From: Novosphingobium sp. | Lineage (GTDB): Bacteria; Pseudomonadota; Alphaproteobacteria; Sphingomonadales; Sphingomonadaceae | Direction: 5' to 3' | NCBI GenBank assembly: GCA_023266625.1 | Contig: JAHFPT010000030.1 | Location: 14,545-54,620, forward strand | Length of the DNA: 40,076 bases | In this document: piece by piece, positions 32,794-40,076 of the stretch | Layout: every line of letters begins with the position of its first letter | How positions within the stretch are numbered: position 1 is the stretch's first letter | Made by a program: the position numbers and the translations under genes | Notes under the pieces: model-generated | The model's database searches: none | The model's input: only the letters and a program-made list of their open reading frames with translations | What the model was told of the DNA's origin: nothing

Positions 32794-33593
32794 GCGAACC
32801 GGTGATCTATCAGGCCGACAGCGAAGGCATCGTCACCCTGACCCTCAACCGCCCGGAAACGCGCAATCCGCTGACCGATGCCGACATGCTCGAGGGCATC
32901 CTTGCCGCGCTCGACCGGCTCGAGGCCGACGAGAGCGTGCGCGTCGCCATCCTGACCGGGGCGGGCAAGGCCTTTTCCTCGGGCGGCAAGATGCAGGCCA
33001 TGCGCGAAGGCGGCGGGCTGAAGGAGGCGCTGCCCGCACGCACCCGCACCAATTACAAGCGCGGCATCCAGCGCCTGCCGCTGGCCTTCGCCGCGCTCGA
33101 AGTCCCGGTGATCGCGGCGGTCAACGGCCCAGCCATCGGCGCGGGCTGCGACCTCACCTGCATGTGCGACCTGCGGATCGCCGGGGAAAGCGCGCGCTTC
33201 GCCGAGAGCTTCGTCAAGATCGGCCTGGTTTCGGGAGACGGCGGTGCGTGGCTGCTGCCGCGCATTATCGGCTGGTCGAAGGCGGCGGAGATGTCGCTGA
33301 CCGGCGATATGATCAACGCGCAGGAAGCCCTGGCCTGCGGCCTCGTCAGCCAGGTCGTGCCCGATGCCGAACTGCTCGATGCCGCCCGGACGCTGGCCCG
33401 CCGCATCGCTGCCAACCCGCCCTTCGCGGTGCGGATGACCAAGCGCCTGCTGTGGGAAGGCCGCAGCGCGAGCCTTGCCAGCGTGCTCGAAATGGCCGCG
33501 CCGATGCAGGCTTTGGCGCATGCTACCGGGGATCATGCTGAGGCGGTGGAGGCCTTTCTGGCGAAGCGGGAGCCGAAGTTCCGGGGGGATTGA
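32790..33593 (+). CDS. Enoyl-CoA hydratase/isomerase (crotonase family)
   Basis: A 267-residue crotonase: IVTLTLNRPETRNPLTDADM, GAGKAFSSGGKMQAM (oxyanion hole), VNGPAIGAGCDLTCMCDLRI, SFVKIGLVSGDGGAWLLPRI, and the family tail AVEAFLAKREPKFRGD. The ATG at 32790 follows AGGAG by 9 bases and overlaps the acyltransferase stop; the frame is open far upstream but only as a shadow of that gene. It probably hydrates an enoyl-CoA in fatty-acid or alicyclic degradation. Confidence 0.92.
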   Translation: MSEPVIYQADSEGIVTLTLNRPETRNPLTDADMLEGILAALDRLEADESVRVAILTGAGKAFSSGGKMQAMREGGGLKEALPARTRTNYKRGIQRLPLAFAALEVPVIAAVNGPAIGAGCDLTCMCDLRIAGESARFAESFVKIGLVSGDGGAWLLPRIIGWSKAAEMSLTGDMINAQEALACGLVSQVVPDAELLDAARTLARRIAANPPFAVRMTKRLLWEGRSASLASVLEMAAPMQALAHATGDHAEAVEAFLAKREPKFRGD

Positions 33594-33618
33594 AATCCTC
33601 CCCGGCACGGGGAGGATT
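33594..33618. terminator. REP-like hairpin after the crotonase gene
   Basis: AATCCTCCCC, loop GGCAC, GGGGAGGATT: a perfect 10-bp stem beginning at the stop codon. It uses the same CCTCCCC/GGGGAGG core as the REP units at the casposon insertion site, so it is a single copy of that repeat family and a likely transcription stop. Confidence 0.6.
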
Positions 33619-33620
33619 CT

Positions 33621-33631
33621 TCACAATGTGA
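33621..33631. promoter_or_regulatory. Operator candidate 1 upstream of ribBA
   Basis: TCACAATGTGA, an 11-base palindrome, 44 bases before the ribBA start. It shares TCACA/TGTGA half-sites with the palindrome at 33647-33662. Confidence 0.4.
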
Positions 33632-33646
33632 TCCCAGCCATTGCCT

Positions 33647-33662
33647 TCACATTAAAATGTGA
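33647..33662. promoter_or_regulatory. Operator candidate 2 upstream of ribBA
   Basis: TCACATTAAAATGTGA, a perfect 16-base palindrome, 12 bases before the ATG at 33675. A third half-site, TCACAT, overlaps the start codon. No FMN riboswitch is recognisable in this short leader. Confidence 0.45.
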
Positions 33663-33674
33663 TAAACGACTCAC

Positions 33675-34961
33675 ATGAGCACACCCACCATCGAAAAAGT
33701 CCGCGCCCTCGTCTCTGACGGCGGACTGACCAAAGCCGGCCTCGCCCGCGCCGCCGGGCTTCACGCCAATACCTTGCGCGATTGCACCGAGCCCGGCTGG
33801 AACCCCACTTCCGAAACCCTCGGCAAGCTCGAACGCTTCCTCTTCGCCAACGACGACCGCCCGGTGCTGGTCCCGATCGAGGAGATCATCGACGAGGCCC
33901 GTAACGGGCGGATGTATATCCTGGTCGACGACGAGGACCGCGAGAACGAGGGTGACCTGATCATCCCGGCGCAGATGGCGACGCCCGATGCTATCAACTT
34001 CATGGCCACCCACGGCCGCGGGCTGATCTGCCTGACGCTGACCGGCGAGCGCATCGGGCAGCTCGGCCTCGAGCTGATGAGCCGCCACAACGGCACCCGG
34101 CACGAAACCGCCTTCACCGTTTCCATCGAAGCGCGCGAGGGCGTCACCACCGGCATCTCCGCCGCCGACCGCGCCCGCACCGTCAGCGTCGCCATCGACG
34201 GCTCCAAGAGCAAGGACGATATTGTCACTCCCGGCCACGTCTTCCCGCTGCGCGCGCGCGAGGGCGGCGTGCTGGTCCGCGCCGGCCACACCGAAGCCGC
34301 CTGCGACATTTCACGGCTCGCCGGGCTCAATCCCTCGGGCGTGATCTGCGAGATCATGCGCGATGATGGCACCATGGCCCGGCTTGACGACCTCGTCGGC
34401 TTCGCGCGGATGCACGAGCTCAAGATCGGCACGATCCGCGATCTCATCGCCTATCGCCGCAAGCACGACCGGCTGGTCGAGAAAAAGACCGAAATCACCT
34501 TCACCAGCCGCTGGGGCGGTGACTGGAAGGCGTGCACCTTCTTCAACAAGGCCACCGGCGACGAGACCATGGCACTGGTCAAGGGCCGGATCGATCCGGC
34601 CAGCCCGACCCTGGTGCGGATGCATACGCTGTCAATCTTCGCCGACATCTATGGCGAGGAAAGCGAGCGCTCGGAATTGCTGCACCGCTCGATGGAGATC
34701 ATCGGCGAGCAGGGCACCGGCGTGATCGTGGTGATCAATCGCCCGATGCAACGCCTGATGTCGCGTGCCATCGAAATCAAGAACAGCGTCCGCGCCGGCG
34801 AAGCCCCGCCGATGGAGGAACTGCGCGACTATGGCGTCGGCGCGCAGATTCTGGCGGAATTGGGCGTGCATGACATGGTGCTGCTAACCAACACCCACCA
34901 CACGCTGGTGGCGCTGGAGGGCTATGGCTTGTCGATTGTCGGCGAGCGGGCGGTTGACTGA
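33675..34961 (+). CDS. ribB: RibBA with N-terminal HTH and degenerate RibA domain
   Basis: A 428-residue protein. Residues about 1-60 ([29 protein letters not shown]) form a helix-turn-helix not found in standard RibBA. Residues about 65-265 are 3,4-dihydroxy-2-butanone-4-phosphate synthase (RibB), which makes the four-carbon unit of riboflavin from ribulose 5-phosphate: [56 protein letters not shown]. The last 150 residues have a GTP cyclohydrolase II fold trace ([38 protein letters not shown]) but lack the zinc-binding cysteines, so RibA activity is probably lost. This RibB-plus-dead-RibA form is common in alphaproteobacteria. RibH follows at 35529. Confidence 0.9.
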   Translation: MSTPTIEKVRALVSDGGLTKAGLARAAGLHANTLRDCTEPGWNPTSETLGKLERFLFANDDRPVLVPIEEIIDEARNGRMYILVDDEDRENEGDLIIPAQMATPDAINFMATHGRGLICLTLTGERIGQLGLELMSRHNGTRHETAFTVSIEAREGVTTGISAADRARTVSVAIDGSKSKDDIVTPGHVFPLRAREGGVLVRAGHTEAACDISRLAGLNPSGVICEIMRDDGTMARLDDLVGFARMHELKIGTIRDLIAYRRKHDRLVEKKTEITFTSRWGGDWKACTFFNKATGDETMALVKGRIDPASPTLVRMHTLSIFADIYGEESERSELLHRSMEIIGEQGTGVIVVINRPMQRLMSRAIEIKNSVRAGEAPPMEELRDYGVGAQILAELGVHDMVLLTNTHHTLVALEGYGLSIVGERAVD

Positions 34962-34972
34962 GCCGCACCCGC

Positions 34973-35524
34973 ATGCCTCAACTTGCTCCATTTGTTGCCA
35001 AAAGGATGCGCTCATCCGACGATGAAGCCCTGTCGCCGAAATACGCGCACCTGGAACGTGAGCGCCGATGGCTGGTCTGTCCGGTCAAGAGCGCATTGCT
35101 TGAGGCAACCGACCCCATCACCATAACCGACCACTACATTATCGGCACCCGGCTCCGTCTGCGCCGGATGGAGTGCGAAGGTTTGACACCTTCATTCAAA
35201 CTGACCCGAAAATACGACTGCGCCGATCCGCTCGCCCGCCCGATTGTGACTGCTTATCTTACTGACGCTGAGTTCGATGTGTTTGCTTCGCTCCCGTCCC
35301 ATGTAATTCAGAAGCGCAGATTTTTGGTGCGCGAAGACGGGCACGATTTCAGCCTTGACCGTTTCGACGGAGCGCTCGCCGGGCTGGAGTTGGCCGAGAT
35401 CGAAATGGCTGACGATACCGAATTGCTGAACCTGCCCGATCCGCCATGGGCAGCGCGCGACGTCAGCAACGATGTCCGTTACCAGGGCGGTACACTTGTC
35501 GTGAACGGCATTCCCCGGGAGTAA
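34973..35524 (+). CDS. CYTH domain protein
   Basis: A 183-residue member of the CYTH (triphosphate tunnel) superfamily, which hydrolyses or cyclises triphosphates. The N-terminal signature ExExK appears as [10 protein letters not shown], with Arg for Lys. Tunnel strands follow: [50 protein letters not shown]. Inorganic triphosphatase is the most likely class. The start is uncertain: ATG at 34973 has no clear ribosome site, and an in-frame ATG at 35006 would remove 11 residues. It lies between ribBA and ribH, which are normally neighbours, and ends 4 bp before ribH. Confidence 0.8.
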   Translation: MPQLAPFVAKRMRSSDDEALSPKYAHLERERRWLVCPVKSALLEATDPITITDHYIIGTRLRLRRMECEGLTPSFKLTRKYDCADPLARPIVTAYLTDAEFDVFASLPSHVIQKRRFLVREDGHDFSLDRFDGALAGLELAEIEMADDTELLNLPDPPWAARDVSNDVRYQGGTLVVNGIPRE

Positions 35525-35528
35525 TCGA

Positions 35529-35951
35529 ATGGCCAAATTCCTCATCGTCGAAGCCCGCTGCTACGATCATCTCAATGACATGCTGATCGCCGGGGCCAAG
35601 GCGGCGATCAAGGCGGCGGGGCACAGTTGCGAGGTCATCACCGTCCCCGGCGCGCTCGAAATCCCCGGCGCCATTTCGCTCGCCGACGCCAGCGGCGACT
35701 ATGACGGCTATGTCGCCATCGGCGTCGTCATTCGCGGCGAGACCTATCATTTCGAGATCGTCGCCGGTGAAAGCGCGCGCGGGGTGATGGCGCTGACATT
35801 GGACGGGCTGGCCATCGGCAATGGCATCCTGACTGTCGAGAACGAAGCACAGGCACTCGTCCGGGCCGATCCGGCGCAGAAGGACAAGGGCGGCGAGGCG
35901 GCCAGGGCAGCGCTGGCGATGCTGGCGCTCAAGGAGAGATTTGGTGACTGA
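35529..35951 (+). CDS. ribH: 6,7-dimethyl-8-ribityllumazine synthase
   Basis: A 140-residue lumazine synthase that joins the RibB product to the pyrimidine to make the last riboflavin precursor. It has [38 protein letters not shown] with the conserved His, and [17 protein letters not shown]. Length is normal for the alphaproteobacterial form. It completes a riboflavin cluster with RibB, although riboflavin synthase is not in the window. Confidence 0.95.
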   Translation: MAKFLIVEARCYDHLNDMLIAGAKAAIKAAGHSCEVITVPGALEIPGAISLADASGDYDGYVAIGVVIRGETYHFEIVAGESARGVMALTLDGLAIGNGILTVENEAQALVRADPAQKDKGGEAARAALAMLALKERFGD

Positions 35952-35984
35952 GCGCAATTGGCCAAGCTGAAAGCGGCGCTGCCG

Positions 35985-36205
35985 GTCAGCTCTCCGGCGG
36001 CAGGTAAAGCCGCCGATAACCGGGGCCTGCTTGCCCTTCAGCGAAGCCCGGTAGGCATCATAAGCCGCCGCGAGGCCTGCGACATCGGCGATATTCTCGC
36101 TCAGGGTGAGCGTACCGTTGACGTGGAGGACTGGTAGCGGCGCGTAGGTGTCGTATTGGCTGGCCCCGCCGCATCGAAGTGCTTGGCGTAGGCCTAGAAA
36201 TCTTC
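35985..36205 (-). pseudogene. Relic of an M13 (PepO-like) metallopeptidase
   Basis: On the minus strand DTYAPLPVLHVNGTLTLSEN followed by IADVAGLAAAYDAYRASLKG and KQAPVIGGF matches the conserved part of M13 peptidases just after their zinc ligands (usual form VNGxLTLGENIADLGG). Upstream, YAKHFDAAGPA reads in another frame and needs a frameshift to join, and a stop lies nearby. Downstream, the expected TGDQRFFL is lost. Both the HExxH region and the C terminus are missing. The rest of the gap 35952-36329 holds nothing I recognise. Confidence 0.7.
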
Positions 36206-36329
36206 GCCCGGCGCAATCCAGCCGCTTTGCACAGATGCACTGGCCGGAGCATTGGCGAAACACCGGATGTCGTTAGCAATTCCTTGATTTTCGCCCGCTA
36301 GAGTCCGGCTTCGACGCACAATTGCACCA

Positions 36330-37538
36330 GTGGCAAGGGTTAACGGCTTGGCGAGCAGCGCTTTCCCGCTTGAGGTTTCGGTAGCGCCATCTGGGGCAGC
36401 GCCGTTCGGCGATGCGGCACCAGCAGTCGCGCCCAGCCTGTCGATGCGCGCGCTCGATTGGCCGTGCTGCGCCGCGCCCAGCTTATTGCATAGCTGGAAC
36501 ACTCTTGCGCTCCACGCGGTTGAACCCAACCCCTTCCATGAAAGCTGGTATATGCTGCCCGCGCTGCGGGCGCTCGATCCTGGCGAGACTGTGCAGTTCT
36601 TGCTGCTCGAAACCGGCGATGTGCTGGCCGGCATGATCCCGATTGCCCGCAAACCGCGGTATTATGGCCGCCGCATTCCCCATCTCGGCGGCTGGACTCA
36701 CCCGAACTGCTTTCTCGGCGCGCCACTGGTCGCGCCCGGCTTCGAGCGCGCCTTCTGGCGGGCACTGCTGGAATGGTCCGACGCCAATGCAGGCAATGCA
36801 TTGTTCCTGCATCTTTCCGGCCTGCCGCTGGATGGCCCCTTGCATGCGGCGCTAGCCGAGGTTCTGGCCGAAGCAGACCGCCCGGCGGGCCTGGTCCACC
36901 GCGAGGAGCGCGCGATGCTCGCTGCCGGACAGACTCCGGAAGACTATTTTACCGCCGCGCTGTCGGGCAAGAAACGCAAGGAACTGCGCCGTCAACTCAC
37001 CCGGCTTGGCGAACAGGGCGAAGTCGATTTCTGCCGCGAATCTGGCAGCGAAGGTCTTGACGACTGGATCGAACATTTCCTCGCGCTTGAAGCCTCCGGC
37101 TGGAAGGGCAAGGCCGGATCGGCGCTCGCCCAGCGCGAGACGACCGGGGCGCTGTTTCGCCAGAGCCTTGAAGGCGGTGCCGCGCAAGGCCGCCTCGAAC
37201 GACTGTCATTGACGCTCGATGGCCGCCCGATAGCGATGCTGGCCAATTTCATCGCCCCGCCCGGGGCCTTCAGCTACAAGACAGCCTATGACGAGAGCTT
37301 CGCCCGCTTTTCGCCCGGCGTGCTGCTGCAATGCGAGAACCTGCTGATGCTCGACCGCGCGGACATCGCCTGGACCGACAGCTGCGCAGCGCAGGACCAT
37401 CCGATGATCGACCATCTCTGGCGCGAACGCCGGGCGCTGGGCCGCATCTCGATCGCCATCGGCGGCAAGCTGCGCCGCATCGCCTTTGCCCGGCTGCTCA
37501 AGCTTGAGCTGGGCCGCAATCCCACCGGGATTGCGTGA
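36330..37538 (+). CDS. GNAT/BioF2-like acetyltransferase
   Basis: A protein of up to 402 residues of the BioF2-like (Acetyltransf_6, CelD-like) group: PFHESWYMLPALRALDPGET, GRRIPHLGGWTHPNCFLGAP, YFTAALSGKKRKELRRQLTR, FSYKTAYDESFARFSPGVLL and DHLWRERRALGRISIA. Relatives transfer acyl groups in cell-surface or polysaccharide metabolism. The start is uncertain: GTG at 36330 gives a 38-residue Ala/Pro-rich leader, ATG at 36444 starts at the conserved part, and neither has a strong ribosome site. Its stop and the next ATG share one base (TGATG). Confidence 0.8.
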   Translation: MARVNGLASSAFPLEVSVAPSGAAPFGDAAPAVAPSLSMRALDWPCCAAPSLLHSWNTLALHAVEPNPFHESWYMLPALRALDPGETVQFLLLETGDVLAGMIPIARKPRYYGRRIPHLGGWTHPNCFLGAPLVAPGFERAFWRALLEWSDANAGNALFLHLSGLPLDGPLHAALAEVLAEADRPAGLVHREERAMLAAGQTPEDYFTAALSGKKRKELRRQLTRLGEQGEVDFCRESGSEGLDDWIEHFLALEASGWKGKAGSALAQRETTGALFRQSLEGGAAQGRLERLSLTLDGRPIAMLANFIAPPGAFSYKTAYDESFARFSPGVLLQCENLLMLDRADIAWTDSCAAQDHPMIDHLWRERRALGRISIAIGGKLRRIAFARLLKLELGRNPTGIA

Positions 37539-38377
37539 TGAGCGCGTTCCCAGGCGAAGCGCGCGCCACTTTTGCGGCAAACTATCCCGAAGTTCCCCAC
37601 AAGCTTGCCCACAAGCTCGCGGACCATCCCCTGCTCGAACTTGAAGCCCTAGCCCGGCTGGCGGAAGCGCTGCCGGAGACATCGATCGAATATAATCGCG
37701 GCGACGTGCCCATCGGCATTGCCGAAAAGCCCGGCTCCACCGGCATGGCGATTGGCGAGACTATCCGCACGATTAGCCAGTCGGGCAGCTGGGCGGTACT
37801 CAAGAATATCGAACAGCATGCCGATTATGCCGCGCTGCTCGCCAGCCTGCTCGCTGAATTGCGCCCAGCCATCGAAGCACGGACCGGCGCGATGCTGAAG
37901 ACCCAGGGCTATGTCTTCATCTCCTCGCCCCAAGCGGTGACGCCCTATCACTTCGACCCGGAACACAACATCCTGCTGCAACTGCGCGGGCACAAGGCGA
38001 TGACGCAGTTTCCGGCAGGCGACGCACGCTATGCCGCCAACGAGGTCCATGAAACCTATCACACCGGCGGCGCGCGCGAGCTGGCCTGGCGCGACGAAAT
38101 GGCGGCAGGCGGCAGCGAATGGCCGCTTGCGCCCGGCGAAGCGCTGTTCGTGCCGGTGATGGCACCGCATTTTGTCCGCAACGGGCCGGAAGCCTCGGTC
38201 TCGCTGTCGATCACCTGGCGCTCGGAATGGAGCTTTGCCGAGGCCGACGCGCGGGCCTTCAATGCGGTGTTGCGGCGGATCGGCATCCAACCTGGGAGCA
38301 CCGGGCGCTGGCCCTCCCGCAACCTGGTCAAGGCGTTTGGTTGGCGCGTGCTGAGGAAGCTGCGCGGCGGGGTCTAG
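37538..38377 (+). CDS. Cupin/JmjC-like protein
   Basis: A 279-residue protein with a cupin-like fold: VTPYHFDPEHNILLQLRGHK contains an HxD metal-binding pair, GEALFVPVMAPHFVRNG holds the distal His, and SLSITWRSEW closes the barrel. These are features of 2-oxoglutarate/Fe(II) JmjC-like hydroxylases, though such proteins are often labelled transcriptional regulators. I see no HTH. It is coupled to the acetyltransferase gene by a one-base overlap, so the two probably work on the same product. Confidence 0.8.
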   Translation: MSAFPGEARATFAANYPEVPHKLAHKLADHPLLELEALARLAEALPETSIEYNRGDVPIGIAEKPGSTGMAIGETIRTISQSGSWAVLKNIEQHADYAALLASLLAELRPAIEARTGAMLKTQGYVFISSPQAVTPYHFDPEHNILLQLRGHKAMTQFPAGDARYAANEVHETYHTGGARELAWRDEMAAGGSEWPLAPGEALFVPVMAPHFVRNGPEASVSLSITWRSEWSFAEADARAFNAVLRRIGIQPGSTGRWPSRNLVKAFGWRVLRKLRGGV

Positions 38378-38422
38378 CCCCCTTCCGGTTTGACAACCTG
38401 TGTCCACCGGGTGCAGCCTGTC

Positions 38423-38447
38423 CTATCGCAGCAACAGCTTGCGATAG
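38423..38447. repeat. Short hairpin upstream of the DUF3303 gene
   Basis: CTATCGCA (38423-38430) and TGCGATAG (38440-38447) form an 8-bp stem with a 9-base loop, 36 bases before the DUF3303 start. It may terminate the upstream pair or serve as an operator. Confidence 0.35.
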
Positions 38448-38483
38448 TCAGGCAGCAGCGCGGTCGGGACACAGGAACAGCCC

Positions 38484-38798
38484 ATGAAATATATGATCAC
38501 CTGGAACGAGCGCTCGCAAGGCTCGGCCATCGAATATGAGAAGGCCCAGCGGCGGATCCTCGATGTGTTTGGCCGCTGGGAACAGCCAGCCACTTTCAAG
38601 ATCGAGATGTTCATGATCCGGGTCGGCGACTGGGGTGGCTATATGCTGGTCGACTGCGACGATCCGGTCGAAGTGCACAAGCTGTGCTCGATGCTTCCGG
38701 CGTTCACTTTCGATGTGCGGGTCGTGGTTCCCATAGCGGACGCGATGCGCGGCGAGCTGGAAGTCATGGACTGGCGCGACAAGCTCAAATTCGACTGA
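38484..38798 (+). CDS. DUF3303 domain protein
   Basis: A 104-residue protein: MKYMITWNERSQGSAIEYEK, AQRRILDVFGRWEQPATFKI, RVGDWGGYMLVDCDDPVEVH, AFTFDVRVVVPIADA. This pattern of MKYMxxW... with a ferredoxin-like alpha/beta fold is DUF3303; function unknown. AGGAA precedes the ATG. It converges on uvrC with 5 bp between the stops. Confidence 0.85.
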   Translation: MKYMITWNERSQGSAIEYEKAQRRILDVFGRWEQPATFKIEMFMIRVGDWGGYMLVDCDDPVEVHKLCSMLPAFTFDVRVVVPIADAMRGELEVMDWRDKLKFD

Positions 38799-38803
38799 GC
38801 GCC

Positions 38804-40076
38804 TCACCCCTGCTGGTGATAGAAATCATAGACCGATTGCGCCACTGCCGCCGAAACCCCTGGCGCGCGCTGTAAATCTTCGAGGCTCGCCCCGCGCACC
38901 CCGCCCGCCGTGCCGAAGTGCAACAACAGCGCACGTTTCCTTGCCGGGCCGATGCCGGGAACCTCGTCGAGCGGGCTGGCGGTGATTGCCCGGCTGCGCT
39001 TGTCGCGATGCGCGCCGATGGCGAAACGATGCGCCTCGTCGCGCAGCCGCTGGAGGTAGAACAACACCGGTGAATTGAGTGGCAGGGTCTTTTCGCGGCC
39101 ATCGGGGAAGTGGAATATTTCGCGCCCGGCATTGCGGTCAGGCCCCTTGGAAACCGCGATCAGCGGCAAATCTTCGATACCCATTTCCTCGATCACTGCC
39201 TTGACCGCGCTCATTTGCCCCTTGCCGCCGTCGATCAGCACGAGGTCGGGCCATTCTCCTTCGCGTTCCTCTCCCGAAAGCCGCGCAAACCGCCGCTCCA
39301 TCACCTCGCGCATCATCGCGAAATCGTCGCCCGGCGCGGTTTCGGGGCGCTTGATGTTCCATTTGCGGTATTGGCCCTTGAGGAAACCCTCCGGCCCCGC
39401 CACCACCATTGCGCCCAAAGCATTGGTCCCCATGATATGGCTGTTGTCGTAAGTCTCGATCCGCTGCGGTACATCGGGAAGTTCCAGAAATTCCGTGACT
39501 TCACGCAATATCTTCGCCTTGGTTCCGCTTTCTGCCTGCCGCCGTTCCAGCGCCTCGACGGCGTTGCGCTGCGCCTGGGCTATCAGCCGCCGCCTCTCGC
39601 CGCGCTGGGGCATGGAAATCTCCACCCGGCCACCGGCCCCGCCGCGCAAGGCCTCGGCCAGCAGCTCCGCCTCGGGCAGGGTGCGGTCGACCAGGATCAG
39701 CCGCGCGGGCGGCACATCCTCATAGAATTGCGCGAGGAAGCTGGTCAGCACTTCGGCCTCATCCAGCCCTTCGGTATGGCTGGGGAAGAAGGCGTGGTGC
39801 CCCCAGTTCTGCCCGCCGCGAATGAAGAAGGCCTGGATGGCGACATGCCCGCCCTGGCTGGCCATTGCGAAAATATCGGCATTGCCCAGCCCTTCGGCAT
39901 TGATCGCCTGGCTGCCCTGGATGAAGGTCGCGGCGCGCAGCCGGTCGCGCAGCATGGCGGCACGCTCGAAATCGAGCGCTGCGGCGGCCTGCTCCATCTG
40001 CGCCGACATTTTCGCCTGCACCGCCTGCGACTTGCCGCCGAGGAAGAGTTTCGCCTCATCCACCAGTTCGGCATAG
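38804..40076 (-). CDS. uvrC: UvrC excinuclease subunit, partial (5' end outside window)
   Basis: The C-terminal 420 residues or so of UvrC, the nuclease that cuts both sides of a UvrB-bound lesion in nucleotide excision repair. Present are the UVR/UvrB-binding segment (SAQMEQAAAALDFERAAMLR), the RNase H-like 5'-incision domain (ETYDNSHIMGTNALGAMVVA, DLVLIDGGKGQMSAVKAVIE, RDEAHRFAIGAHRDKRSR) and the tandem helix-hairpin-helix (DEVPGIGPARKRALLLHFG; LQRAPGVSAAVAQSVYDF). The frame is open to the window edge, so the GIY-YIG domain lies beyond it. Confidence 0.95.
   Translation of the reverse strand, partial: YAELVDEAKLFLGGKSQAVQAKMSAQMEQAAAALDFERAAMLRDRLRAATFIQGSQAINAEGLGNADIFAMASQGGHVAIQAFFIRGGQNWGHHAFFPSHTEGLDEAEVLTSFLAQFYEDVPPARLILVDRTLPEAELLAEALRGGAGGRVEISMPQRGERRRLIAQAQRNAVEALERRQAESGTKAKILREVTEFLELPDVPQRIETYDNSHIMGTNALGAMVVAGPEGFLKGQYRKWNIKRPETAPGDDFAMMREVMERRFARLSGEEREGEWPDLVLIDGGKGQMSAVKAVIEEMGIEDLPLIAVSKGPDRNAGREIFHFPDGREKTLPLNSPVLFYLQRLRDEAHRFAIGAHRDKRSRAITASPLDEVPGIGPARKRALLLHFGTAGGVRGASLEDLQRAPGVSAAVAQSVYDFYHQQG

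Noticed and set aside
33594-33674. FMN riboswitch before ribBA
   Set aside because: The 81-bp leader is too short for the FMN aptamer, and its conserved blocks (such as AGGGNNNGGTG) are not seen.
35463-36263. 266-codon minus-strand gene covering ribH and the gap
   Set aside because: Only the part at about 36000-36130 resembles a protein (M13 peptidase); the rest is antisense to ribH.

Overview
The window is high-GC alphaproteobacterial DNA. The gene content (paired acyl-CoA dehydrogenases, a Baeyer-Villiger monooxygenase, a ketosteroid-dehydrogenase-like flavoprotein, a RibBA with an N-terminal helix-turn-helix) and the G/C-rich palindromic intergenic repeats suggest Sphingomonadales, near Novosphingobium, Sphingopyxis or Erythrobacteraceae. 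This placement is an inference from gene style; no rRNA is present.

Region 1 (1-16203) is a catabolic block for the CoA-dependent breakdown of an alicyclic, probably steroid- or terpenoid-like, compound. It holds a KstD-like flavoprotein, two acyl-CoA dehydrogenase pairs (2037-4229 and 6489-8870), a SnoaL-like protein, two AMP-forming acyl-CoA ligases, an enoyl-CoA hydratase, an SDR dehydrogenase, a BVMO, a VOC-fold protein and a luciferase-like oxidoreductase. Gene relics (an SDR tail, a possible SnoaL start, an IS1595-type transposase piece, two enoyl-CoA hydratase pieces) and palindromic repeats show that the block has been rearranged.

Region 2 (16339-27935) is the main find: an 11,597-bp element with all the marks of a casposon, a self-synthesising transposon that uses Cas1 as its integrase. 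It has 40-bp terminal inverted repeats (38/40 identical) and an exact 21-bp direct repeat outside them that reads as a target-site duplication. It encodes a solo Cas1 (no cas2, no CRISPR array), a family B DNA polymerase with all exonuclease and polymerase motifs, an HNH nuclease and two DNA-binding proteins. Its cargo is an XRE regulator with a palindromic operator candidate, a coiled-coil lipoprotein, a type IIG restriction-methylation enzyme broken by one stop codon in its NPPY motif, and a DUF6338 membrane protein paired with a GHQP-repeat protein. It inserted into a REP-type palindrome between two convergent chromosomal genes.

Region 3 (27957-40076) returns to chromosomal genes: an aldehyde dehydrogenase, an SDR, two tandem acyltransferase-3 membrane proteins, an enoyl-CoA hydratase, a riboflavin cluster (HTH-RibBA, a CYTH protein, RibH), an M13 peptidase relic, a GNAT/cupin-like pair, a DUF3303 protein and the 3' part of uvrC running off the window.
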